Origin: Erythrobacter sp. KY5
GTDB lineage: Bacteria; Pseudomonadota; Alphaproteobacteria; Sphingomonadales; Sphingomonadaceae
Length of the DNA: 64,000 nucleotides
Assembly: GCF_003264115.1 (NCBI RefSeq)
Contig: NZ_CP021912.1
Span: forward strand, 1,781,001-1,845,000
Direction of reading: 5' to 3'
Within the stretch, counting starts at the first letter, position 1; the number at the start of each line of letters is the position of its first letter. This document shows positions 8,682 through 17,761 of the stretch, in pieces. Below the pieces are notes generated by a model. The model was not told where the DNA came from. It did not search any database and was given only the letters and a program-made list of their open reading frames with translations. Position numbers and translations under genes: made by a program.

Positions 8682-10013
8682 TTAGGTGGGGCGCAGTGCT
8701 CGTACGAGCATCGCCGTCCATATGAGTAGGATCGTGGCGGTCAGCGCGACCCATGCACCCACCACAGCCCACACACCAAACGGTGCCATCGGCCATTGCT
8801 GCGCACCATCGATAATCGGACCGTAGTCTTTGATCTCATGTATCCCATGCCAGGCAGACACGCCGAGAATAGCATATGTTAGTCCTACCGCAGCGAGGGT
8901 GCCAGTCCATTGCGCACGCCCCCATCGGTCGCGCCGAAGTCGTTTGACGTGCAGCCACGTGCCAGTCAGCGCAAGGCCCGACAGGCCGAGACCGAAGATC
9001 ACCCAGATCAGCTTGGTCCATAGTCCGCCGAAATCTCCGAAATGCAGTGGATCGGCCATGTCCGAGAAATACCAGTAAGCCGAGAGATCGGTCGCTTCTT
9101 GACTGAAAACGACTCCGCCGGTTGCCGGGTCGAGATACATCTTATTGGCCCGGTCACGGACCAGAATGTCTCCATCCTGCCCCTCGACGTAAAAGTATCC
9201 TTCGCTGTTCGGCCGTATCGACTTGATCCGCAAACCAGGTCTTTCCGACTGCACCCGCTCAACCAGCGTCTTGAGAGGCAACGCTTCCTCGGCGCTGATG
9301 AGCGCAGGAAGCCGATGTACCGATCCTTCAAACGTATCTGTGTGAGCTGCTATCCCGTCAGCCAGCCTCAGACGGCTGTGCTCATAGAGATACCACGTTC
9401 CGGTTATGCCGATGACTAGCAGGAACCACAGGCTCCATAGGCCGCACACTTTGTGTGCGCTGCTCCAGAACGCTTTCGCGCCGCTTCCGATTTTCAATTC
9501 GAAGAAACGACGCCACCAGCGTTTGTAGAAAAACAGGCTCGTAACGAGCGAAGCCAGCATCAAGACGCCGACCAATCCGACGATGTAGTAGCCAAGTCCG
9601 TCTTCCTGCACGAAGCTGAAAGGTCCGAACAGGTTCATGTGGAAGCTGCGAAAGAAGCGCTGGATGGTGAAGTAGGACGTGCTCCCCAACACCTTAGCAG
9701 AATAGGGATCGACATAGACCCGCCGCCGCTGGTCAAGAGGCGTATCGATGTATACCTCGCTCGCGAAATTGGCGTAAAGCGGCTCCCTGACAGTCGAAAC
9801 TGTTGATCCAGGAAACGCTTCTTCTACGGCATCGTAGATTTCGTGATATTCGGCACGGTTATCCTGCTCCGTCACGCGCAGGTCCGGGTTTGCCAGCCAG
9901 TCGAGTTCGCCACTGATCGTGGCCATGGTGCCGGACCAGCAGATGACGAAAAGCAGCAAGCCCGACATCACGCCGAGCCAGCTGTGCAAGTCGAACCAGC
10001 GGCGGTTGGTCAT
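8682..10013 (-). CDS. PepSY-associated transmembrane protein (iron-regulated membrane protein)
   Basis: Inner-membrane protein of the PepSY_TM family, 443 residues. The N-terminus RRWFDLHSWLGVMSGLLLFV is the family's first membrane helix with the conserved histidine. Other helices are visible as IVGLVGVLMLASLVTSLFF, VCGLWSLWFLLVIGITGTWY, LIWVIFGLGLSGLALTGTW and a last pair near the C-terminus. The large loops between them carry the PepSY-like periplasmic parts. The family is thought to act in reduction or handling of ferric siderophores at the inner membrane. The gene begins 10 bases after the TonB receptor stop, on the same strand, so the two form an iron-uptake operon. Function is inferred from family and context. 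Confidence 0.85.
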   Translation of the reverse strand: MTNRRWFDLHSWLGVMSGLLLFVICWSGTMATISGELDWLANPDLRVTEQDNRAEYHEIYDAVEEAFPGSTVSTVREPLYANFASEVYIDTPLDQRRRVYVDPYSAKVLGSTSYFTIQRFFRSFHMNLFGPFSFVQEDGLGYYIVGLVGVLMLASLVTSLFFYKRWWRRFFELKIGSGAKAFWSSAHKVCGLWSLWFLLVIGITGTWYLYEHSRLRLADGIAAHTDTFEGSVHRLPALISAEEALPLKTLVERVQSERPGLRIKSIRPNSEGYFYVEGQDGDILVRDRANKMYLDPATGGVVFSQEATDLSAYWYFSDMADPLHFGDFGGLWTKLIWVIFGLGLSGLALTGTWLHVKRLRRDRWGRAQWTGTLAAVGLTYAILGVSAWHGIHEIKDYGPIIDGAQQWPMAPFGVWAVVGAWVALTATILLIWTAMLVRALRPT

Positions 10014-10023
10014 CGCGAGCCTA

Positions 10024-12225
10024 TCAGAACCGGTGCGTCACGTTAAATTGAACCAGACGCCTGTCCCCGGGGATGATGCCATTTTCCGGTCTGCTGCGCC
10101 CCTGCGTCTGCTCGTAGTAGATTTCGTCGAATAGGTTTTCCACGAACAGATCGAAATCGGTCTGACTATTCAGAGTGTAGCGCAGCCCGAAATCGACCCG
10201 CGTGAAGGCAGGGAGCTCGAAATTGTTTTCTGCATTGCCTTCCCGGTCGCCGACATGGATGACGCCTGTGCGGACGGCCAGATCTGGCAGGCCAAGATCG
10301 GCAAGCCGGTAGTTGGCAAAGGCGCTGAGCTGGTAATTTGGCACGCCGAAAAATTCGTTGTCCTCCACCGCCGCGTCTTCGGTGCGAACGTTTTTACTTT
10401 CCTGCAACGCCACACCGGCGCTGACATCAAGCGTGTTCGTTACTGCACCGACGAATTCGGACTCAAAGCCACGAATTCGCACCTCGCCAAACAGGATCTG
10501 GAACATATTGGTCTCATCGTTCGGATCGACAGCTGCAATATTATTTTGGGTGATTTGGTAGACTGTGTTGGTCCACAGCACGCGGTCGCTAAACAATTCA
10601 GCCTTGAGACCGACTTCGTAACTAATATTGTGTAGCGCTTCGATTGGCTCAAGATCGGCGGTCGTACCGCTCTGAGGTGTATATGAGTCAGAATAGCCCG
10701 CGAAAGCTGTCAGGCGGTCCGTGAGGTCATATGATCCGGCGACGCGGAAGGAAATTTCTTCGCTGACGTTCGGGCTTGGCGTTCCAACCCCATCAGTTGT
10801 GTCGAAGCGTGTGAAGAAGTCCGCTTGATCGTGTCGCAGCCCCGCAACGATTCGAAGTCGGTCACCAAAATTGCCCGACCATTGTGCGAAAAAGCTTTCA
10901 ACGTCTTGGCTGTTGGTGAAGGACAAGTTGTTGTTCCGCCCGTCAAAGGTGAGTTCCTGATCGTTGTCGGGATTGAAGATGTCGAGCGTATTGGTGATGA
11001 TGCGTCGTCCCACGCCTCCATTCCCACGAAAATCCGCCGCGAAGATTGCGTCGGATCGCTGATAGCCGAGGCGAATTTTGTGTTCAGTTATCCCAATCTC
11101 AAACTCCCCGCGCATTACAGCGGAGATGTTATCGATAGTCCTCTTGGTTTCCTCGTCTCTGGATCCACCATAAGGAACCGGTGCGGTTGAGCCATTATAG
11201 GTCAGGCCATCAGCATCGTAGAGATCTCGTATACGCGCGAATTGCGCCTGGAATTCGAAGCCGTCTTCCACGATCCGTTGATAAGCGAGGTCGATACCGA
11301 AATTCGCGCCTAAGTCTTGCGACAAACGAATGTCAAAGCGATCAACATGTGACTCCTGCACATTCGCGCTTTGCATCTGGCTAAAGGTCCGCGGCGCGAA
11401 ATTGTCCTCACCCGTTAAGAATTCTGCACCTTCAATATAGAAGATACCGCGATCTAGAGGTTCATCGCTGTAGGTGTGCTGGTATTCAATCAGCAGATTA
11501 CCGTCCGGGGCGTAGTCCCATGCGATCGATGGCGCTATCGTCCAGCGCGGCGTCTCGTCCGGCCGACCGTCACGCCATTCGGCGCGCTCACTATATGCTC
11601 CGATGACTCGGTAGCGAAGCGAGCCGTCATGGTTGATCGGGCCTGTGACATCGCTTCCGATACGTCGATAACCGAAATCACCAACGCCTGCGAACGCCTC
11701 GGCGGAGAACTCTCGTTCCGGTTTGAGCGTCACGAAATTCAGGATGCCGCCAGCGTCGGCCACGCCGAATTCGGCTCCAGCCGGCCCCTTAACGATTTCG
11801 ACGCGGGCGATATTGTCGAGCGATGGCGTCTGAGAAATCGACCTGAATTGGCGCAGTCCATTGAAATAGGTGGCAGTGTTCTCAAACCCACGCACGAGAA
11901 AGGTAGTGCTGGTTCCGCCGCTGAAACCACCTGTGATCACGCCGGGCACATAGGTCAGCACGTCTTCGACATCGTAGGCGCGCACGTCTTCCAGAAAATC
12001 TTCGGTGATTACGTTCACCGTTGCAGGCACTTCGGCCAGCGGGATGTCAAAGCCGAGCGCGTCGGTGTCCTCCTCGCGATAAAGATACTCTCGCTCACCT
12101 GTGACGACGATAGCGTCATCATCTGCTACCGCATCGCTTGCCTCCGAAACCACTTGCGCACTGGCAGCGGTTGTGAACGAGAGAGCTAGGCTGGCTGATC
12201 CAAGCAGCAGAACGAATTTCTTCAT
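10024..12225 (-). CDS. TonB-dependent siderophore receptor
   Basis: Outer-membrane receptor of 733 residues. A signal peptide (MKKFVLLLGSASLALSF, cleaved after ASA) is followed by a plug domain with VPATVNVITEDFLEDV, FLVRGFENTATYFNGLRQF and VEIVKGPAGAEFGVADAGG. The rest is a 22-strand-type barrel ending with the aromatic terminus FNVTHRF, the usual signal for barrel assembly. Such receptors import ferric siderophores with energy from TonB-ExbBD. A TonB box is not clear; DAIVVTGERE near residue 38 is the usual position. A Fur-like site stands 43 bases upstream of the start, and a PepSY membrane protein follows, so iron regulation is likely. The substrate cannot be told. Confidence 0.92.
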   Translation of the reverse strand: MKKFVLLLGSASLALSFTTAASAQVVSEASDAVADDDAIVVTGEREYLYREEDTDALGFDIPLAEVPATVNVITEDFLEDVRAYDVEDVLTYVPGVITGGFSGGTSTTFLVRGFENTATYFNGLRQFRSISQTPSLDNIARVEIVKGPAGAEFGVADAGGILNFVTLKPEREFSAEAFAGVGDFGYRRIGSDVTGPINHDGSLRYRVIGAYSERAEWRDGRPDETPRWTIAPSIAWDYAPDGNLLIEYQHTYSDEPLDRGIFYIEGAEFLTGEDNFAPRTFSQMQSANVQESHVDRFDIRLSQDLGANFGIDLAYQRIVEDGFEFQAQFARIRDLYDADGLTYNGSTAPVPYGGSRDEETKRTIDNISAVMRGEFEIGITEHKIRLGYQRSDAIFAADFRGNGGVGRRIITNTLDIFNPDNDQELTFDGRNNNLSFTNSQDVESFFAQWSGNFGDRLRIVAGLRHDQADFFTRFDTTDGVGTPSPNVSEEISFRVAGSYDLTDRLTAFAGYSDSYTPQSGTTADLEPIEALHNISYEVGLKAELFSDRVLWTNTVYQITQNNIAAVDPNDETNMFQILFGEVRIRGFESEFVGAVTNTLDVSAGVALQESKNVRTEDAAVEDNEFFGVPNYQLSAFANYRLADLGLPDLAVRTGVIHVGDREGNAENNFELPAFTRVDFGLRYTLNSQTDFDLFVENLFDEIYYEQTQGRSRPENGIIPGDRRLVQFNVTHRF

Positions 12226-12267
12226 GTAGACGACTCACTTTCCAAGAGAGTCCGTTACTAGATAGCT

Positions 12268-12290
12268 GATAACGATTTGCAATAGCAATT
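12268..12290 (-). promoter_or_regulatory. Possible Fur box upstream of the siderophore receptor
   Basis: The minus strand reads ATTGCTATTGCAAATCGTTA followed by TCA, and the segment TTGCAAATCGTTATCA resembles alphaproteobacterial Fur sites built on TGCnAAT/ATTnGCA. It lies 43-65 bases upstream of the receptor start in an A+T-rich patch. Context (receptor plus PepSY) favours iron control, but the match is imperfect. Confidence 0.45.
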
Positions 12291-12299
12291 TATCGAGAA

Positions 12300-13018
12300 T
12301 CTTCGTTCGCTTGATAATTATCGCGGGAAACGTCCCCAGTGTGAGGAACCAATACTCGACCCCCCCGCGCAGCGACGCTGGCCATTCTCAATCGGCTGCG
12401 AATGTCCGCTTTTCGGCATCGGCGCCTTTGGATTGGCCGACCGCATCTGGGGTCGTTTTCAGAATGTCGGCGTTATGTGCTGCCGAAGCCAGAAGCAGAC
12501 AGTCCGCCATCGGCCCAACTTCTGCAATCTCGGCGACACTCAGTCGACTTCTGGTGGCTTGCAGAAACAGGTGGCCGCGCAGTCGAAACGATCCGACGCA
12601 AAATCAAGTCGTAGGGGGTATCAGCGGGGGTATTCGCAAAGGGTTGAGAAAAAAATGAAAACTATTTCAGCACATTACTAGTTCATGGTATGTCCCTCCT
12701 CCGCTACCAATCTCACTGGTAAGCGAATGTGTAGCTGGCTTGACTACACACTTCGGGCACACTGGAAGCCTTGCGCCTCTTTTCCGGACATGGTCATTCA
12801 TCTCGATCTCATCTGAAAAACAGACCTTTTTCAGACCATTTCGATCGCGGTGAGTGAGGATAAGGTTCAGTGCATCGGACTGAGGCACCAGAGATAAGGG
12901 CCTTGGTCTCTCCAAGCGCCGATTGTTTTCAAAGAGCTGGTCACCCAGACGCAAAGCGAGACTGGCGAATTGATCGAAGCATCTGAAGTGAAACCATAGG
13001 AAAATTGCGTAGCCCAGA
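12300..13018. other. Gene-poor interval between the iron locus and the molybdoenzyme operon
   Basis: No convincing gene was found in about 700 bases. Short open frames exist on both strands but none shows a known motif, a good ribosome site or a consistent codon pattern. Two features stand out. The octamer GGGGGTAT is repeated at 12614-12621 and 12626-12633 with period 12, and a hairpin CTGAAAAA/TTTTTCAG lies at 12812-12833. The region probably marks an old junction between acquired DNA on the left and core DNA on the right. Confidence 0.4.
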
Positions 13019-15220
13019 TCAACGATTCGACTTTGCGGGCATCGCTCGAATGACACGATCAGGCGTCATTGGGAAATCGAACAATCGCGCCCCACATGCA
13101 TTATAGATCGCGTTTGCGATTGCCGCTGCGCCGCCGCACATGCCGAGTTCGCCGATCCCCTTGGCCTGGATCGGGCTGGCTGCCCCGTCGCGTTCCTCGA
13201 TCAGCACAACTTCGAGGTCGGGAACGTCACGGTTTACCGGAACATGATATTCGGCCAGGTCGCAATTGGCGAGGTGTCCGTCGCGCGGATCAAATTCCAG
13301 TGCCTCGGTCAGCGCTACGCCTATGCTCCATGTGATGCCGCCAATGCATTGCGAGCGTGCGGTCATGGGGTTGAGCACCCGCCCGAAACCGAAGGCGCCA
13401 ACCATTCGGTCGACGCGGGTTTCGCCAGTGAAATGGTTGACCCGGACTTCGGCGAAAAATGCACCAAAGCCGGAGGCGGTGTAGTCATCCTTGATCGCGC
13501 CGGGCTCGTAATGGCCCTCCCTTGCGAGTTCTTCGCCATCGAGCAGCGTCGAGAGGCTTTCTCCCGTGCTTGCCTTGCCATTGGTGAGCGCGAGCGTGCC
13601 CTCGTCGATAGCGAGGCGCTTGGCGAGTTCTTCGCGGATTGCCCGGCATGCGACGTAGACCGCAGAGCCCGCAGATGGTGCGCCCCAACTGCCTCCTGAG
13701 CCGGGGCCGCGTGGATAGTCGGTGTCGCCAAGCTCTACCAAGACCTGTTCGGGATTCAGGCCGAGCATCTCGCCCGCCAGCTGTGCGAGGATTGTGTATG
13801 TGCCAGTGCCGATGTCGGTCATGTCGGTTTCGACCAGCGCGGTTCCGTCTGGCTTCAACGTGACACGTGCCTTCGCTTCGGAGATGTTGTGCACGCGGGC
13901 AGCGCTTGCCATGCCGGTGCCGATCCACCATTCGCCCTCGCGCCGCAGTCGTGGCCTGCGCGCGCCTGCCTCCCATCCAAAGGCCTCGGCCCCCTTTTTG
14001 AGGCAATCCGCGAGCGTGTGCGAGGAAAAGGGAAGGCCCTCTTCGGGATCTTTGTCAGGAATGTTTTTCAGGCGCAGTTCGACGGGGTCGATCCCAACCT
14101 TCTCGGCCAGCATGTCCATTGCAACTTCGAGCGTGGGCATGCCCACAGCCTCGCCCGGAGCGCGCACCGAGCCCGCAGTCATGCGATGGATGCGCGCGGC
14201 ATCGAGCCTGAGAGTGCGGTTCTCGCCTGCATAGAGGAAATGCGAGGACTGTAGCACCGGCTCGACAAAATCCTCGCCGGGCAGATTGCTGACAAGCGCC
14301 TCGTGCCCAAAGCCAGTGAGTTGACCGTCGGCATCGGCAGCAAGGCGCAAGCGCTGCGTCGTCTCGGAACGTCGCATGACGCACTGGAACACCTGCTGGC
14401 GGGTCATCACGACGCGCACGGGCCGGCCCAGTTCCATCGCGGCGATTGCGGCCGCGACGGTTTCCTGACTGACGCCGAGTTTCGACCCGAACCCGCCTCC
14501 GACAAATCGCGAAACTATGCGTACGTTGTCTTCATCAAGGTCAAGCGCGTCGGCCAGTTCGCTAATGTTGTAATTGAGCATCTGCAGCGATGCGTGGACA
14601 GTCAGATCAGTGCCATCCCACTGCGCGATCGCTGCGTGCGGTTCCATAGCCGCAGAGGCGTGGCCCTTCGTCGTGAATGTCGCATCAACCGTGTGGTCGG
14701 CTTCGGACATTGCATGGGCAAGGTCGCCCTGCGTCACGGTCTCGCCCTCCTGCTCCTCCCGTTCGACAGAATGCGGATCGAGTGGTGCGCCCTCTTCGTT
14801 GCGATATTCCACTGTTACCTGGGCCGCTGCATCGCGTGCCTGTTCGAAAGTCTCAGCAATCACCAGTGCTACAGGCTGGCCCCAGTAACAAACCTGTGTT
14901 GGCTTTTGACGAGGCGCCTCGCCAGCAGTGCCTTGCGCGGCGCGAGTGGCAAGTCGGCTGTCTTCGATCACCGATATTACACCGGGCATTGTGAGTGCCG
15001 CTTCTTTATCGATAGCGAGCACTTCGCCGCGCGTGATAGTGGCGGTGACCAAGACGCCTTCAACACATCCTTCGATCGGATATTCGGCGGCATAGGGCGC
15101 AGTTCCCGTGACCTTGGCCAGACCCTCGACACGCGGATGCGCCTTTCCGAGTACGCCTTGGCACATGTCGTCCAGACGGTTCGAATTTTCGGGTTCGTCC
15201 TGTTTGAGATGAGCGCTCAT
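13019..15220 (-). CDS. Aldehyde/xanthine oxidoreductase, molybdenum cofactor subunit (PaoC-like)
   Basis: Catalytic large subunit of a xanthine-dehydrogenase-family enzyme, 733 residues, which oxidises aldehydes or purines with water at a molybdenum centre. Visible motifs are RFVGGGFGSKLG near residue 237, GSVRAPGEA near 346 and the catalytic Glu in KGIGELGMCGG near 700. The start ATG overlaps the stop of the FAD subunit by ATGA. The gene is the last of three in the order FeS, FAD, Mo, which is the PaoABC (YagTSR) order. The substrate is unknown; an aldehyde is likelier than xanthine because the companion subunits are PaoAB-like. No maturation factor (PaoD/XdhC) is seen next to it. Confidence 0.92.
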   Translation of the reverse strand: MSAHLKQDEPENSNRLDDMCQGVLGKAHPRVEGLAKVTGTAPYAAEYPIEGCVEGVLVTATITRGEVLAIDKEAALTMPGVISVIEDSRLATRAAQGTAGEAPRQKPTQVCYWGQPVALVIAETFEQARDAAAQVTVEYRNEEGAPLDPHSVEREEQEGETVTQGDLAHAMSEADHTVDATFTTKGHASAAMEPHAAIAQWDGTDLTVHASLQMLNYNISELADALDLDEDNVRIVSRFVGGGFGSKLGVSQETVAAAIAAMELGRPVRVVMTRQQVFQCVMRRSETTQRLRLAADADGQLTGFGHEALVSNLPGEDFVEPVLQSSHFLYAGENRTLRLDAARIHRMTAGSVRAPGEAVGMPTLEVAMDMLAEKVGIDPVELRLKNIPDKDPEEGLPFSSHTLADCLKKGAEAFGWEAGARRPRLRREGEWWIGTGMASAARVHNISEAKARVTLKPDGTALVETDMTDIGTGTYTILAQLAGEMLGLNPEQVLVELGDTDYPRGPGSGGSWGAPSAGSAVYVACRAIREELAKRLAIDEGTLALTNGKASTGESLSTLLDGEELAREGHYEPGAIKDDYTASGFGAFFAEVRVNHFTGETRVDRMVGAFGFGRVLNPMTARSQCIGGITWSIGVALTEALEFDPRDGHLANCDLAEYHVPVNRDVPDLEVVLIEERDGAASPIQAKGIGELGMCGGAAAIANAIYNACGARLFDFPMTPDRVIRAMPAKSNR

Positions 15221-16203
15221 GCCGCCTCCTCCACCGCCTGCGAAAGCACCGCGTGGAGCGTGCGCCTCGCGAGCGGAATCTTGAAATCGTTGTCGCCGTG
15301 ACCCTGCGCGTTTTCGAGCAGAATGTCGGCGGCTAAGTCGAAGAGCTCGTCCGACGGTGCTTGACCGATGAGCGCCTCGGCGATGCGTGGATCGTGCCAC
15401 GGCTTATGCGCAAGACCGCCAAAAGCAAGGTCTGCGCGGGTGAAGCAGCCTCCCTCAATCTTGATCAGCGCGGCGATCGAGACCAGCGCAAAGGCATAGG
15501 AAGACCGCTCGCGCACCTTGCGGTAAAGCTGCGTCCCGCCGACCGCCGGTGGCAGAGTGACGGCGGTGATGACCTCGCCTGCCTCCAGCACATTGTCGCG
15601 CCAGGGGGTCTCGCCCGGCAGGCAATGGAAGTCGCGCACTGGCACTGTGCGATTGGAGCCATCTGGCGAGTATATCTCTACCAGCGCGTCAAGCGCACTC
15701 AGCGCGACGGCCATGTCACCTGGATAAGTCGCGATGCATTGATCGCTTGCACCCAGTACGGCGTGGAGCTTGGCTACACCGCCGATGGCGCCGCAGCCGC
15801 TGCCGGGATCGCGCTTGTTGCAGGGTTGGTCGGGTTTGGTGAAGTAGGTGCAGCGCGTGCGCTGACACAGATTGCCACCGTTCGTCGCCTTGTTGCGCAA
15901 TTGCTGGGTAGCCCCTGCGAGGATCGCGCGCGCCAAGACGGGGTAATCCGAACGAACGCGCGGGTGGACCGCAGTCTCGGTATTGGTCGACAGCGCACCG
16001 AGCCTGAGGCCGCCATCACCGGTCTCTTCGATCTCTCTGAGGCCGATCGAATTGATGTCGGCAAGTGTGCCGGGCGTCTCAACCTGAAGCTTCATCAAGT
16101 CGATGAGGTTGGTTCCGCCTGCGATCAGCATCGTGCTGGCGTCGCTAGCCAGCTGTGTCGCGTCGGACAGGGCGCGGGCTTTGGAGTATTGGAACGGCCT
16201 CAT
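15217..16203 (-). CDS. Aldehyde/xanthine oxidoreductase, FAD subunit with extra 4Fe-4S motif (PaoB-like)
   Basis: FAD-binding middle subunit, 328 residues, which passes electrons from the iron-sulfur clusters to an acceptor. The FAD loop is seen as IAGGTNLIDLMK near residues 27-38 and in LRLGALSTNTE and NGGNLCQRTRC. The run from LCQRTRC through PCNKRDPGSGCGAIGG has four cysteines, the insertion that binds an additional 4Fe-4S cluster in PaoB-type and hydroxybenzoyl-CoA-reductase-type subunits. That feature separates this enzyme from ordinary xanthine dehydrogenases. The gene overlaps both neighbours by ATGA, so all three subunits are co-translated. Confidence 0.92.
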   Translation of the reverse strand: MRPFQYSKARALSDATQLASDASTMLIAGGTNLIDLMKLQVETPGTLADINSIGLREIEETGDGGLRLGALSTNTETAVHPRVRSDYPVLARAILAGATQQLRNKATNGGNLCQRTRCTYFTKPDQPCNKRDPGSGCGAIGGVAKLHAVLGASDQCIATYPGDMAVALSALDALVEIYSPDGSNRTVPVRDFHCLPGETPWRDNVLEAGEVITAVTLPPAVGGTQLYRKVRERSSYAFALVSIAALIKIEGGCFTRADLAFGGLAHKPWHDPRIAEALIGQAPSDELFDLAADILLENAQGHGDNDFKIPLARRTLHAVLSQAVEEAA

Positions 16204-16709
16204 GTGCGGTGCTCCCGTGCGACTTCACGAATAGCGGCGAGGATATTAGCATAGGCTCCGCAACGGCACAGGTTCCCGCTCATACGTTCGCGGATTTCGT
16301 CGTCGGTGGCGGTGATTCTATCTTCAAGCGAGCCGCTGGCGTCGCTGGGCCAGTCATTGGCGATCTCGTCGAGCAAGGCTGTCGCTGAACAAATCTGTCC
16401 CGGTGTGCAGTAACCGCACTGGAAAGCGTCATGCGCGACGAAGGCACGTTGCAACGCACTGGGCGCGTCGGATGTCCCCAATCCCTCGATGGTTGTGACG
16501 GCATCGCCTTCGTGCATCGCGGCAAGGCTGAGGCAAGAATTGATCCGCACCCCGTTAACTAAAACTGTGCAAGCCCCGCATTGACCGTGGTCGCAGCCTT
16601 TCTTGGTGCCGGTAAGGCCGACATGTTCGCGCAGGAAATCGAGAAGAGTGGTCCGTGGGTCCTCTGGGATGGGAAACTCGGCGGAATTTACGGATATGGT
16701 GGCGGGCAT
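16200..16709 (-). CDS. Aldehyde/xanthine oxidoreductase, 2Fe-2S subunit (PaoA-like, no Tat signal)
   Basis: Small subunit of 169 residues with two 2Fe-2S clusters. The plant-ferredoxin type set is GCDHGQCGACT...C near residues 38-60, and the second set is QCGYCTPGQ near 98-106 with CRCGAY near 147. It transfers electrons from the Mo centre to the FAD subunit. The first residues MPATISVNSAEF begin directly in the ferredoxin fold, so unlike E. coli PaoA there is no Tat leader and the enzyme should be cytoplasmic. It is the first gene of the operon. A 9-bp inverted repeat lies about 100 bases upstream. Confidence 0.93.
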   Translation of the reverse strand: MPATISVNSAEFPIPEDPRTTLLDFLREHVGLTGTKKGCDHGQCGACTVLVNGVRINSCLSLAAMHEGDAVTTIEGLGTSDAPSALQRAFVAHDAFQCGYCTPGQICSATALLDEIANDWPSDASGSLEDRITATDDEIRERMSGNLCRCGAYANILAAIREVAREHRT

Positions 16710-16808
16710 GCGTCCTCCTTGCCTATCTCAACCAAGCAGATCGAAAAAGGTTCACCCCCTTGCAAAATTGGCTGCGCATCTGAGCTCTATGAGGTCCATC
16801 GGGGGGTG

Positions 16809-16833
16809 CAGCAGATCGGGAAGTGATCTGCTG
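16809..16833. repeat. Perfect 9-bp inverted repeat upstream of the molybdoenzyme operon
   Basis: CAGCAGATC and GATCTGCTG flank a 7-base spacer. It lies in the 16710-17012 interval, which otherwise holds the operon promoter and no gene that I can see. It could be an operator or a weak hairpin terminator; no T-run follows on either strand. Confidence 0.45.
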
Positions 16834-17012
16834 ACGTAAGAGACGCGATAAACTGGCTATCAGGACGCTCGGCGAAGAAACCGAGAGTTGCGAGGATAAG
16901 TCATATGCCTTGAAAAGAGGTCGGCGCCGTCACTGCCAATCTCGCTTCCGTGAGCAAACAGCGCAGCAAACTCTCTCGGTCAGAGCGCGTTGGGATGGAA
17001 ACAATCCTCCGA

Positions 17013-17696
17013 CTACATGCTGTGGTAGACGAGAGCGGAGAGGGCGATCCACGCGGTGAACATGATCGAATACGTCCAGCGTCGCGGCCAGAGCCATATC
17101 ACCACATAGGTCGCCGCCCCGGTGCCGGCCAGCGCGATCATGGCGGAGCGCGCCGCGAAAACCGCCTCGCCAGTGAGTGAGGATTGAATCGCGATGCTCG
17201 CCCACCGCGCTGGTAGAAGAGCGAGGAGCCAACTCGGAAGCAACCCTGGCTCAGCTACGGCGGTGAGCACGATGGCGGCTTCGCCTGCCACGATCGCGAG
17301 GGCAACCAGCCAACCCTTGTTCGCAGCAGAGAGGGCAAACAACGCGCCGCGCGCAGCAAAGCTGAAACTGGCGACGAGAATGGTGATAGCAATCGAAAGG
17401 GGGCTCGTCATAGCCGGTATGCCCAGCGCGTTTGCGGTCAGGAGCAGGCTCAAGCCTGTCAGCAGGGCGAGCACCCAACCGACCCAGAAACGTGTGGCAG
17501 TCGCTGCGCCGATCATGCCTGAGCCCATCAGACCTACTGCAAGTATTGGCGCGAAGGCGAGGGCCAACGTTGTTTGCGTGCCGGTTTCAAGGACTAGCAG
17601 CATCGCCAGAACGGGAGTGATTACGCCGGTGAATGCGGTGCAGGCCCACGCAAGCGATGGCAGGACCGGGGGACGAGCGATAGCAGCGGCCTTCAT
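17013..17696 (-). CDS. Integral membrane protein of unknown function (227 aa)
   Basis: A very hydrophobic protein with about seven predicted membrane helices, such as VITPVLAMLLVL, LALAFAPILAVGLMGSG, WVLALLTGLSLLLTA, LVALAIVAGEAAIVLTAV and a last one near FTAWIALSALVYHSM. I recognise no family motif. It lies 65 bases after the sulP gene on the same strand and may be the last member of the sulfide/sulfur operon. A role in export or transport is possible but is inferred only from membrane character and position. Confidence 0.65.
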   Translation of the reverse strand: MKAAAIARPPVLPSLAWACTAFTGVITPVLAMLLVLETGTQTTLALAFAPILAVGLMGSGMIGAATATRFWVGWVLALLTGLSLLLTANALGIPAMTSPLSIAITILVASFSFAARGALFALSAANKGWLVALAIVAGEAAIVLTAVAEPGLLPSWLLALLPARWASIAIQSSLTGEAVFAARSAMIALAGTGAATYVVIWLWPRRWTYSIMFTAWIALSALVYHSM

Positions 17697-17761
17697 CGGG
17701 CCGACACTGGTTCACCTGCCTTGGATTGTCGAGCGGTAAAGATGCAGAAAACCGCCACTCC

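Noticed and set aside
12614..12633. GGGGGTAT pair as the start of a CRISPR array
   Set aside because: Only two short units with a 4-base gap; no spacers or cas genes.
12667..13056. Minus-strand open frame of 129 codons with a CPKC pair downstream of the molybdoenzyme
   Set aside because: It overlaps the end of the oxidoreductase gene, has no ribosome site and no recognisable family. The composition fits decayed DNA; it remains a weak possibility.
14303..15301. Plus-strand open frame of 332 codons over the molybdoenzyme subunit
   Set aside because: Antisense shadow of a certain gene.
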